Part shown: piece by piece, positions 1 through 11,300 of the stretch
How the letters are laid out: each line of letters begins with the position of its first letter
Numbering within the stretch: the stretch's first letter is position 1
Source of the DNA: Centroberyx gerrardi
Taxonomy: Eukaryota; Chordata; Actinopteri; Beryciformes; Berycidae
DNA: 64,000 bases
Direction of reading: 5' to 3'
Assembly (NCBI RefSeq): GCF_048128805.1
Contig: NC_136005.1
Span: forward strand, 8,547,504-8,611,503
Program-made: the position numbers and the translations under genes
Notes under the pieces: model-generated
Database searches by the model: none
What the model saw: only the letters and a program-made list of their open reading frames with translations
Told to the model about the DNA's origin: nothing

Positions 1-323
1 AAGAGAAGACTCAAACAGGTAAACAGACTGCTAAAGCCCTGGAAAGCATGGAAATGTTTAATGTTTTCATCCAATGTTTTCTCAAATATATTAAAATGTC
101 ATCTCAGGCACTCTCATCTTAGTCTGGTATAATATTCAAGGCCTCTCTAACTGAAATTTATCACTAGTTTCACTGTTACTCTTCATATGTGCTGGGTCTC
201 CTCTGTAATAGCAAAAGCTGCATATATGCCAATTTTAAAGATTATCATAATTGTCAATTAAACAATTCAGAGTGTTTTGATTCCCCCGTAACAGAATCCA
301 TTTTCCATGCTCTGTTCTCCCAG

Positions 324-3300
324 GATTCCCTCTGGTACAGACGGCTGGATGGAGTACGTTCCCATCTCAGAGAAGAAGAACGTCACTGTTGCTGCTCCAC
401 CGCAATACAGAGAAGGTAGGACTTCACTGTTAGTGTGTGACTAGAGCTGAGGGTGAGATTTAAATACTGACACTGCTGTAATTTTACTTTATTGCACTCT
501 GATCATAATGTAATACATCATGTTGAACTGTTACATTTTTTCCTCACATGCCTTTATCACGTGGCCAATTATTGTGTGTAATAGGAACTATTTTCACTTT
601 TTCCATTACTGGAAACATACTTATGAACTTCTGGCAGGGAAGAGCCTAAACGAAACAGAATGGGAGGCAAATACATTCAGTTGTGGCAGAATGGAACTAA
701 TTGTGGCTTTATTACTGTAAGTCATGTTAGGAAAAAACACAATAGACACATTATTTAAAATGATGAATTACATTAGTCAGTGCAGCAGTATATCTGTGAG
801 ATGTTTTTAATGGATTGTTGAAAACGATGCAGCCTCAAACCTGCAGTAGAACAGACAGTAGAAACTTCTGACTGTGGCAAATACATCAGTGGATTTAGAC
901 TTTTCACGGGCATTAATGAGAATAGAACAAAAACTAAAATTACACCAGTGTTATCCTTTAAATGTTCTATACATTCATTGATTCAGGGAAGGTTTACTTT
1001 ATTTTTTGACAACTCCCTGCCACGTGTTCATGCAGTTACTAATTCCCACTTAAGAGCTGCCCAGTGCATTTTTTACTAGTGAAAGAAGGGAGAGTAGCAG
1101 ATACTGTAAATTAGGAAAAAAAAATACTTTGCCACAGTTTTTCCCCCCATTCTGCAACCGCAGACATTGTGGACGTACGGAGTGGAATTAGCAAATCGTC
1201 TGCCAAGAGAAAGTCATTAGTGTTCGGTTAATCTCTTCCCACCACCTCGGTTAAGATAACACGTAACGCCGTGCTGTGATCTGGGTAGGTGGCCCCTTGG
1301 TGTATGACAGCGTGCAGCTGGTGCAGAACTCGGCCGCCTTGAACGGGACCCAGAGGGTGCTGCTGGATGATGTCATCTCTGAGACGGAGTGCTCAGAGCT
1401 CAAACACCTGGCCCACGTAAGGACCCACTCTGACCAGATCATGCACTGTCATGTTTAAATCAATCGTTAGATCAGTCATGGATATTTTACGTGTTTGCAT
1501 CGCCTCTCAGTTTTAGATAATGTGATTTGAGTTTGCTACACAATGTTTCAGCCCAGAAGTTTTAGTAGCAATGAGGGAGGAAGAAATTGGTTTTGGGATC
1601 TTGATTCACTCCTGGTCCCATTCCAAGGTTTAGTACTTCTTATTTGAAAATGACTCATCGTCACATCAAAATGTTATAGATAGTGATATCATAATATACA
1701 GCAGGAACGAATTATATTGGGCCAAACAGTAATCCCAGATGATGATTTTTTATAGTTACTTACATTCTTCTAGCAGTGGGAGGCCACTACTGATGACTGA
1801 ATGTAGAGGAGGCCTTGCTTTCTAAGCCTGTGTTAGTAGCGGTTGAGTCCATGAGTTCATGTTGTGGTTGATTGTGTTTAACTCTGTCTGTGTGCTTGTC
1901 TTCCAGTCCGTCACCATGGCAGGAGACGGATACAGAGGGAAGATGTCTCCACATACTCCCAATGAGAGGTTTGAAGGAGCCACTGTACTCAAAACCCTGC
2001 AGGTACACTCACCGCTAAACATGAAGTACAGTAATGCCAGGGTCCCACTACATGATTTAAACTTTATGTTATGCCTCATTTGACCATTTCCAAGGTGGGG
2101 ATGAGTCCATACTGGCTAAGCAAATTTGGCGCCTGCGGGGCTGATGAGGCACAGTTAGTCTTGTCATATGTTGAGGGTCTAAAATGAGGAAATTAAAATA
2201 CGTATTGTATAAAGTCAAGTCAAATTTATCAAGTCAAGCTTTAATCATTGTTGCAGCCTCAAAGGATTATGAAAACAATAAATGGAAACGAGATGATTGG
2301 GTTACCCTGTCAATAGCTTTATTGTAGAAAGTATTTAATAGAATGTGTCACAGTGGAGAATGCATTTTTTCTTTCTTGTTTTATTGTTTGACTGCATTTC
2401 ACGTTGTGTTTTCTCCCCTGCAGTACGGCTACGAGGGCAGAGTGCCGCTGCGGAGCGCTCGTCTCTTCTACGAGGTCAGTGAGCGAGCCAGACGCATCAT
2501 CGAGTCCTACTTCCTGCTCAACTCCACGCTGCACTTCTCCTACACACACCTGGTGTGTCGGACCGCCATCACAGGTCGGTCACACACAAACACACATCGC
2601 ATCACACAGACACACACACAATCTGATATTTACATTTTAGACATTTAACTGAATTTATGCAGGGCAAATTACATTGAGTTCAGTTGAAGAATAAGCCTAG
2701 ATTTCAAACATTAAGTAAAATCAGTGTAATATTGAAGTATCAAGCCTGGCTTTTCTTGGCAGTACAGTGCCCATGGTGTTATGTAGTACTTTCACAATAG
2801 GTATTGTGAAGGCCGACAAGCCTTACAAGTATTACACAGTAATTATTCAGTAATGATTGCACAACTTACTACATTACTTCTACTGTTATCATGCTAATAA
2901 TTACTCTTTATCACCAGAAATGACCGGCATTTAACTGAGAAATTATACATTATAGTAAAAAATAGTTACTCATTATTATCAGAAATTACCAGCTACTCAC
3001 AAATAATTTCTATGTAATGACACAGTAATCACCCTGTAATTTGTGTACTGAAATTTAAAGTGCTACTGATGCCGGGCAGAAAAAAGATGGTTATAATGTT
3101 ATTTTGAAATATTATTTGAAAGGCTCTAATACATATAATATTTTTGTCTCTGGTTAATTTTCCGTTTGTGTGTGTGTTTGTTCCCAGGCCAGCAGGACCA
3201 CAGGAACGACCTGAGCCATCCCATCCACGCTGACAACTGTCTGCTGGACCCCGAGGCCAACGAGTGCTGGAAGGAACCACCAGCCTACACATACAGAGAC

Positions 3301-3811
3301 TACAGGTTAGACACTTCAGCAGACTCTACTGTGCATCATACAGTGAAAAGTGTTTTTACTGCCATATCATATCATAACTGCCATGTCATATCACTGCATT
3401 GACTGTCGAGACCTTACTGATCTTTTGTACTTTTATATTTTCAGTGCGCTGCTCTACCTAAATGGAGATTTTGAGGGTGGGGAGTTCATATTCACAGAAA
3501 TGGACGCCAAAACAGTGACGGTAAGCTGATTCTAATGAAATGTGAGATTTAGCCCCAAATGAACCGCTAAGTTTCAGCACACAGGAAGATGAATGTGTGA
3601 CACGTGATACTGAAGTAGTATCATAGGTCACACACACCCCGAATGTGTGTAGATACATGTAGATACAGAGGTAACATGAGAGTTTGACAAAATGCCACAA
3701 ATGTTGAAGCAGTAAATTGAAATATGAGCCAGTATAGAAGGTATTGGAACATGATTCCCTGGATATTTAGGGATAGAAGGTCAGTGTCCGTATCACTAAA
3801 TTAAAAAGCAA

Positions 3812-3842
<31 letters not shown>

Positions 3843-5351
3843 TATACACATTAAGGGTCATTATGGCCATGGTGCCTAAAATTGGTTTTGTCTGTTGGAA
3901 TATTTTTCTAAATGATCTACATTAACAGTTGACAAAAATACAAATTTCATTGATTGATCTATAACCATAAATTATACAACTTTTTTGTGACCAAATTTGT
4001 ATTATTCCTTTTTTTTTTTTTTTTTTTTTTTACATTGGGTGGTTAGACCATATCAGACAATATACAAGATAAACAAACATGAAGGGAAAGAAAAAAGAAA
4101 AAATTATACAACTTTTTGAAAATATTTTTCTGTCACATACAAAAGTGATGGGTTTCTGGTTGCGATTTGCTTTGTATATTGAATAGTGGAATCTTTTGCT
4201 TAATAATGTGAGTAGTAGGTGGTAATCGTAGCCTCTTTCTCTCCTCGCTCCTCTCCAGGCGTCAGTGAAGCCCAAGTGTGGCAGGATGGTGGGTTTCTCC
4301 TCTGGAGGGGAGAATCCGCACGGTGTGAAGGCCGTCACCAGGGGGCAGCGGTGCGCCGTGGCTCTGTGGTTCACCATGGACCCCCTCTTCAGAGAGCTGG
4401 TAAACTTCTGACATCCACTGTTTCACTTCAAATAGTTTGGTAGCCATGTTGGTTGGGGGCGATTTCCATTTTGCTTCTAGGTTCATCCTAGTTTTGGTTG
4501 CAGTTTTGGTTCAAGTACAAGCTGTACTGCTAAAACTCTCATGTTGTACATTTTGACGGTATATAATGAATTTAATTCCAAACACTGGCTGTATACTTAT
4601 TTGTGTTTTGAAGGAACATTGGGCATAATGGCACGACGGTCTTATAATGTTGAATTTTCTCAAGCAGTCGGGGCAAATTTCCATCTGACACAAATTACTG
4701 TTTGTGTAAGTTGATGCAAATACAATGACATACGTGCAGTTCAGTGTTTTGCTTAATCTCATTTCAATACTTGAAGCTGCACCAGGCAAGTTTTTTATGT
4801 AAATATACACCTGTCTTAGCCTAAAACACAAAGTGGGACTACAGTAGAGAAGAGTCCCATCCCCGCTGACTCTGTAGATTCACTCTATTTGCCCAAATGA
4901 AATTAGACTGGGAAATCTTCTCCACCCACGCAAAGTGAAAAATCTTAATCTTAAATCTTAAACGCAAAATATAAACTGTCTCTTAAACAACCCTTTGGTA
5001 TAAAACATCACAGCACGTTCCAACATGAGCGCGCTGTGTGCAATTTGCTGACGTCACGTTACATGACTTATTAAAGTGCAAACTTACTCTTCGCTGCCAA
5101 TGTGCGAAATTGCTTGATACAGTTTTGTTCACTCTCATTTTAAATCGCCTTTCAAAACACACTTTGTTGTTTTCCTCTTCCTAAAATCCCCTTCACCGCT
5201 CCTGACCTTCTTCCTCACTCTTATTTCTCCCTCCTCTTTGTTTCTTCTCCTCCCTCAGGAGCGTCTGCAGGCGGATGAGGTGATCCAGGCGCTGGACAGC
5301 CAGTCTCAGTGGGACCAGGGCCTCAACATCAACCCTAAAGACGAACTGTAG
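324..5351 (+). CDS. p3h2: Prolyl 3-hydroxylase 2 (leprecan family), 3' eight exons
   Basis: Eight exons read in phase: 324-415, 1289-1416, 1907-2002, 2424-2574, 3188-3305, 3445-3520, 4259-4399 and 5259-5351 (stop TAG 5349-5351). They give 297 C-terminal residues; the N-terminal repeats lie upstream of the window. The enzyme is an ER-lumen Fe(II)/2-oxoglutarate dioxygenase that converts proline to 3-hydroxyproline in collagens, P3H2 acting mainly on basement-membrane collagen. Seen in the sequence: GDGYRGKMSPHTPNERFEG, the iron ligands H-x-D in SHPIHADNC, the distal iron His in GENPHGVKAV, the 2-oxoglutarate-binding Arg region TRGQRCAVALWF, and a C-terminal KDEL retrieval signal. The wording LLDPEANECWKEPPAY and the tail NINPKDEL match my memory of P3H2 better than P3H1 or P3H3. 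Introns hold a (CA)n tract at 3812-3835 and a T-run at 4010-4032. All key active-site residues are present. Confidence 0.93.
2625..2685. repeat. Fragment of a common fish interspersed repeat
   Basis: The words ATTTACATTTTAGACATTT and GGCAAATTACATTGAG follow the layout of the widespread teleost repeat whose core reads 'CATTTAGCxGACGC...GAGCGACTTACA'. A second, longer relative lies at 13095-13245. Class is not assignable by eye. Confidence 0.4.
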
Positions 5352-7280
5352 CAGCAGACGCACAGCCCCAACCCCCTTCAATCAAATCCGTCTATCTATT
5401 TTATCTATTTATTGAATGACCTTTGGATCAGAACAATTCTATTTTTGTACTGTTTGAAGTGCAAGGTTAATAATATTGTCGTTTCGTGTTGTGAGTCGGT
5501 CGCGTGTGATTTCTGTCAGTCGGTCGCGTGTGATGTTTTTTTTCATGTTTCATGTTGTTTTTTTCACTCACACCAGTACTTGAGTTTATCTTTGGTTCTT
5601 TTTATTCCTTCCAGTGACAGTCTCTGTTTAGAGTACATTCCAATTCACTTTGTATTGACTTGGTGGTTTGGCACAGAAAGCTGTTTTCATAAAAGACTGT
5701 TCATACCTGTAATATTACTGAACTGTGAAGAAGCCAAAGAGAAGAACGGCAGTTGACATTGTTCTGTTATGGGTTGTGCTTTTTGTTCTTGCTGTGGACA
5801 AGCCTTTTCAGATATTAGTCCTAACAGTGTATCAGTATAGAATCAATTGAGAAAAAGATCAATTATAATGGGCTGTATATATTCACTGGCCAAAATAATC
5901 GGAACATCAGTTTTCCATAAAACATAAAAGAGCTGTCATGTTTGTTAAGCAGAACCTTCACCTCCTGTTCTTAATCTGATTACCAGCGCTGCTTTGTGAC
6001 TTTCAATTCATGTGCAACTTTTAGATTATGGCTCGATTTTTTTGATGAGCATGACAATTAATCATAATTGACTGGTAATCATATTATTATCAAGTAACAA
6101 TACTTTAATGTATTCCATCTACAAAGCTCGGTAGAAAAACATGACTGCAATATATCAAGTTTGGCCGAAGTCAATCATCATCAGATATACAGTATGTGTT
6201 TGATGGGATACATTCAAAACCCCTATATAGCCTATATATTTTTTTATTGTTTTACCTTAAATTCAACGTTCAAGAATTCACAATCATGTCTGAATCCATC
6301 CACATAAATGTTACTATTATGTAGGCCAGGGACTTACATCTACTAACAACTTGCGGTTAATGTTAACCCAAAATTTGTTTTGTTTTCATGCCAACTATCA
6401 TTTTATCAAAGTAGGTGACACTGTTTTCTAGTGGTGGATATCTGATTTAAGAACAAAACTCATTCAAAGCTGGAGACAGAGAGGGGGAATTTGAGAAACA
6501 GAGATAAATTCTTCTATGGTTGATATTTTTATGAACATGCACTCTCTACCTTTCTCAGTGTCTCATGCCAGAAACTGTGTGTGCTTTCCTCTTGTTGGCG
6601 GTGTGAAAAGGAGAAACCACGACTCACTTCCCTCCACTTCGGACACACAGAACAACATACTAGTTTACAATTTCACTGACACAAGGACATGGTGTGTGTG
6701 TGTGTATGTGTGTCTATGTATGTGTTTGTAATAATAGACAGTTGCTATTGCAGTTGTCGACATTTAATATTAGTAACTTTTTTCATAAAAGGTGTCAATC
6801 ATTCCTGTTTCAAGGAATACATATTTTATTTTTAAGGTGGCGTATAGTTCTCCTTTCTTTCTAGAATTCATATTTTTGTTGACGATACAGATAGGCAGAG
6901 TCATGCACTGTAAGTCCAATGGAAAGAAAAGTGACTTTGTGTTTTTTTTTTTTTCATTGATTCAAACTGCTAACCAGGAACTTAATCCAGTTGTTTTAGG
7001 GATTGGTTTGTAATAGAGAGGGTGGCCACTTTCCTTTGTTTCACTGATATTTAAGTATGAAATGCTGTAGCACACAAAATGATTTATGTGTACATGCCTA
7101 TAAATTAAAAATATAATATTTCATATCCATATTTAATGGTGTATTTTTATTTTATTTATTCATGTTTTACTTGTTCAACACAAAATTAAACATCATTTGT
7201 TCTTTTGTATGAAATAAGAATTTTGATATGAAGAAATTGGTACATGACCCCTTGTCTTTTCTTTTTCATATCATAATAAA
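5352..7280 (+). other. p3h2 3'UTR and downstream region
   Basis: No gene is visible. The first canonical AATAAA I see after the p3h2 stop is at 7275-7280, so the 3'UTR may run about 1.9 kb; another AATAAA lies at 7543-7548. The stretch is AT-rich with a short GT tract near 6691-6727. At 5884-5914 a string resembling the end of a Tc1-type element (CACTGGCCAAAATAATCGG) occurs without a recognisable partner end. Confidence 0.4.
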
Positions 7281-7609
7281 TGTCTTAAATGTTTCCCTAT
7301 GCGAGACATTTTTGCAAACAATATTCTCTTCTTATAGATATATATCCCATCAGTTGTTTCTTTTAAGAATATGTATTATCCATTCAAGTCAAATCTGATG
7401 TAGCCTATATCTATGTAACCAAACACTCTGACAAAAGGCAAACAGTAACAGAAACAGTTTGGCTCTCACAGCACTGCAGTTTGTGATGAGCTCCATTCAA
7501 CAGTAAAGTGCATCTGCCATCTACAGAAAACATGTTGATACAATAAAAAATCATTTACTCAGAATACATTTTATCACCCGATAATCTTGATATTTCACTT
7601 ACTCAGGTA

Positions 7610-7967
7610 CACTACCAGTCAAAAGTTTGGACACTATTTTACTACTATTTTCCACATTTTAGAATAATAGTAAAGACATCAAAACTATGAAATAACACAA
7701 ATTGAATTATGCAGTGACCAAAAAAAGTGTTAAACAAATCAAAACGATCTTATATTTTATATTCTTTAAAGTAGCCGCCCTTTGCCTTGATGGAAAGGCA
7801 AAGGCTTTGGAAAGAAATTCATACATAGGCATCAACTTCACTATTTATATTTGTCTAAAAAACAAATTTCAAGCATTTAAGCATAAGCCTTTAGATCAAA
7901 ATAGCTTTGAGAGAATGAAAAACATAGAACATTCAATCAGGTGTGTCCAAACTTCTGACTGGTAGTG
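7610..7967. mobile_element. Tc1/mariner-type MITE, copy 1
   Basis: A 358-bp element begins CACTACCAGTCAAAAGTTTG and ends with the inverted complement (CAAACTTCTGACTGGTAGTG). It is flanked on both sides by TA (7608-7609 and 7968-7969), the target duplication of the Tc1/mariner superfamily. The interior has only short ORFs and no transposase, so it is non-autonomous. It lies between the convergent p3h2 and ccdc181 genes. A second copy in inverted orientation is at 56641-56967. Confidence 0.85.
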
Positions 7968-8170
7968 TATATTCACACTGCGCAGAGATAACTGCAGTAA
8001 ACCCCTTTTTTCTTTTTTTTAGAAAAGTGCTTTCACATAGCACAGAAATCTGATGAAGAAATCCAAACTTGGGAAGAACCTCCAGGTGGGAATTATTACA
8101 AAAACACTTCTCAACTAGACACAGAGCTGCAGCCACCACCCAAAATATTCCCTTACAGTAAACCATAGCT

Positions 8171-8176
8171 TTTATT
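8171..8176 (-). terminator. Candidate poly(A) signal of ccdc181
   Basis: TTTATT on the plus strand reads AATAAA on the minus strand, about 130 nt after the ccdc181 stop. It would give a short 3'UTR. Position fits but is not proven. Confidence 0.5.
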
Positions 8177-8303
8177 CCACACCAGCCATACATGTATTGT
8201 CCAGTCTGTGGTTATGTTACTGTAACATGAGATCCGTATGGAGTCCCTGGTTTTCCTGAGGTCTGTATGAGGTGATACTGGATGATTGTTGGGATCGGTT
8301 GGT

Positions 8304-11300
8304 TCAGAAGCGGTAGGCCAGGTGTTCGGTGAATCTGAAGGCCTTGGCCTCGTTGACGGTGCACAGCAGGTCCTGCATGCGCCGCGTGCGCCGCTCCTCC
8401 AGCACCAGCCTGCGGGAGCGCTCCCGAGCCGCCTGCTGCTCCGCCCGCTTCTCCGCCCGCTTCCGCTTCAGCCAGCTGGGGAGAGGAAGAGGAGAGAGAG
8501 GACATCAGGACTGATGAGAGAGAGGAGATCAGGACCGATGGGAGAGAGGAGATCAAGACCGATGGGAGAGAGGAGATCAGGACTGATGGGAGAGAGGAGA
8601 TCAGGACCGATGGGAGAGAGGAGATCGGGACCGATGGGAGAGAGGAGATCGGGACTGATGGGAGAGAGGAGATCAGGACTGATGGGAGAGAGGAGATCAG
8701 AGAGGAGATCGGGACTGATGGGAGAGAGGAGATCAGAGAGGAGATCAGGACTGATGAGAGAGAGGAGATCAGGACTGATGGGAGAGAGGAGATCAGAGAG
8801 GAGATCAGGACTGATGGGAGAGAGAAGATCAAGACTGATGGGAGAGAGGAGATCAGGACTGATGTCTTAAACATTAAATCATCGCGAATGATTTCATCGA
8901 TGTGAGCATATCCACTTAATTCTCCAAAATAAAAAAGATTTTTTACTGCCACAGAGCACAAAATGACCATAATATATCCTCAGAGGGGTGATAGAGTTGT
9001 CGATTAATACCAGTGACTCAATGATTACTTCACCAGGTGCTGCGATTTCTGGCTTTCAAAACTCACTTTCTGGCCTGAACTGTGTTTTGGAACAAAAACC
9101 CCTAGCCCAGTGGAGTTTCAGGACACTCCCAATCACCTCTTCAACTGCTGGATGATGGAGGACGGTGCTACCAGCAACACATTTCAGCTACGAAGGCTAA
9201 AAAGACTTGTTCTCAAGCCAAAAAAACAAAAGACAAAGCAGTATTATTACAGTATTTTTCATTGTGACATATTACCTCAGATGTTTCTGTTGGATCTCTG
9301 CTCTTATTAGTTAGCTTACTTGTCTCTATTGCGAATGTTACTTTATTTGTTTGTGTCATTTACAGGCCACCATAAGGGGTGGGGGCCATGCCAGAGACTT
9401 GTATAGGAGGAGATCGGCTCTATCAATATTGTTGCAATTCCTACTGGTCGCCAATAGCGGTCGATAAAGCTCATAGATGACTTAATGCCCCTTTAAGTGT
9501 TACTTACAATATAAACAGTGTTCCAATTCCAAAACGTCATATCCAACAACAGACCTCTTATCTGATGGCGGTCTGTGGCTTAATGTGTGTCTATTTTAGG
9601 GTCTGTTTGGGAACTCCTGTGCGAACTCACAGTTTGAAGGCACGTTCACACTCCTCCCGGTTGTGCAGCAGGTATCCGCTCTCCTCCTCCAGCCTCTTCA
9701 TCTCCTCCAGCTGCCTCTCTCTCTGCTGCTGCTCATGCTTCCTCTGCAGCCACGACTTGAAGGCCTCGTCCGGGTCGCTGGGGTCTCTCTGCAGGGGGAA
9801 GGAGAAATAAAGCTGAGAGATGAGAGATTCCTGTTTTTATTTTATTTGGCAATATCTTTGGTGCTAAGTTTCTGCAGTGCACGTCCCAGAAGCCACTTGT
9901 CAATCAAACAGCGTGTCCAGTACTGCTACGTCTTTTTCCTTGGATTTTCTGTGGTGAAGTTTGAGTTTCTGTAGGCGGCGCTCTTTTCTTTGTCTGTTCA
10001 GCCATGTTGGCTATCGCTGCTCATGCTAACTACCCAGTTCTTCTTCTGTTTATTCCAAACAAACCGCTGTTGCTACCTTTAGTGACCTAAAACACATCAC
10101 TTTCTGTGTGGCAGAGGATTTTTCTCTTTGAAAAACCTACCAGGGGATAAGAAGAGTAAATGAAGGAAATGTAAAAGTTTTCGTGAGGTATAGGTTGAAT
10201 CACTGTTGTGTTATATCAATCAGTAATACAGAGGAGCAAAACAAAATGTTTTATATGAAAATGTCATGGATTATTAATTTAATGTATTTTGGATTTCTGT
10301 CCTGTTATCATGAGTTGAGGTGCATAAATGCTCAGATTCATCTCCCTGTCTGCTCTTTGCTGCTGTGTGTTACAGAATCCTCCTTTCTACTGTGGCCTGA
10401 CTGCAGTAAAACATACAGTAGGACTACAGAAACCTCATAAAAAGGTCATTACTATGCCCGGGTTTTAGTACATTGGTGTGCCCCCCCTTGTGGCTGTACC
10501 CTGCAATTCATCCTCTCCATCTCCTGCGCTCGGTGGATCCTTCTCTCCTCCAGAAGCTGCTCTCTCTTCCTCAGCAGCCAGGCCCTGAACGCAACCTCGT
10601 TCTCCTGCCTCTTCTGCTCCTCTTCCTCACGTTTCCTCTGCTCTGCCTGGCAGGGAGAGAAGAAGAGAAGAGCTGATAAGTAGGGGTAAATTATTGCATG
10701 AAGGGCAGCATACCACCATGGCCTAAAAACAACAAGAATGACAGCAACCAGTCATTTAGTAGCAGGAAAACTCACCTTAACTCAATTCACCCAACTTTTT
10801 ATTTCTTAAAATTATGTTTTAACTTTTCAAGCTAACACAAATCTTTGAGATCTAAATTCCTGGTAGATGTTATAGCATGAAACTGATCTGAGTGAAGTAA
10901 CAATGAGCTCTTTTTGTTGTTATTGACTGTTCACCATCGACTGGCTGGAGTTCATCATGTACCCACTGTATGACTGATATGAAGCTCTTCCTACCTCTCT
11001 GGCCAGCCTCTCCTTCCTCTCCTGGATTTTCTGCAGCAGCTCTTTCTGCTGGGGGGAGAGGGTGTAGGTGGGCTGGCAGGGCGTCTCGATGGCCGACTGC
11101 ACCCGCCGCTTGGTGCCTCTCCTCTGGCTGCCGCTCTGGCTGTGGCTGGCTGAGTTGGGCCGGTTGCGGGGCTGGGATGGAGGCCTGGGGGCGCGGAGCC
11201 GATCGACACCCTGCTGCTGGGAGAGGGAAGAGCCGGCGAGGGGACGAGGGGACGAGGACGAGCTGTGGACCCTACTGGGGCTCAGAGTCGACTCCTGGGG

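Noticed and set aside
4010-4090. Reversed LINE or SINE tail after a T-run in the p3h2 intron
   Set aside because: The T-run followed by ACATTGGGTGGTTAGACCAT is suggestive, but no diagnostic element sequence follows.
324-5351. Assignment to P3H1 or P3H3 instead of P3H2
   Set aside because: LLDPEANECWKEPPAY, GGENPHGVKAV and the NINPKDEL tail fit P3H2; P3H1 has a long extension before its KDEL.
5884-5914. Possible Tc1-type inverted-repeat end
   Set aside because: CACTGGCCAAAATAATCGG resembles a known end, but I found no partner end or transposase within a reasonable distance.
8495-8862. CRISPR-like regular repeats
   Set aside because: The units are contiguous without unique spacers, and the DNA is vertebrate; it is a minisatellite.
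8212-8970. 252-codon minus-strand ORF and 194-codon plus-strand ORF over the minisatellite
   Set aside because: They arise from a 24-bp repeat whose length is a multiple of three. The minus ORF crosses the last ccdc181 exon in the wrong frame (LAEAEAGG instead of WLKRKRAEKR).
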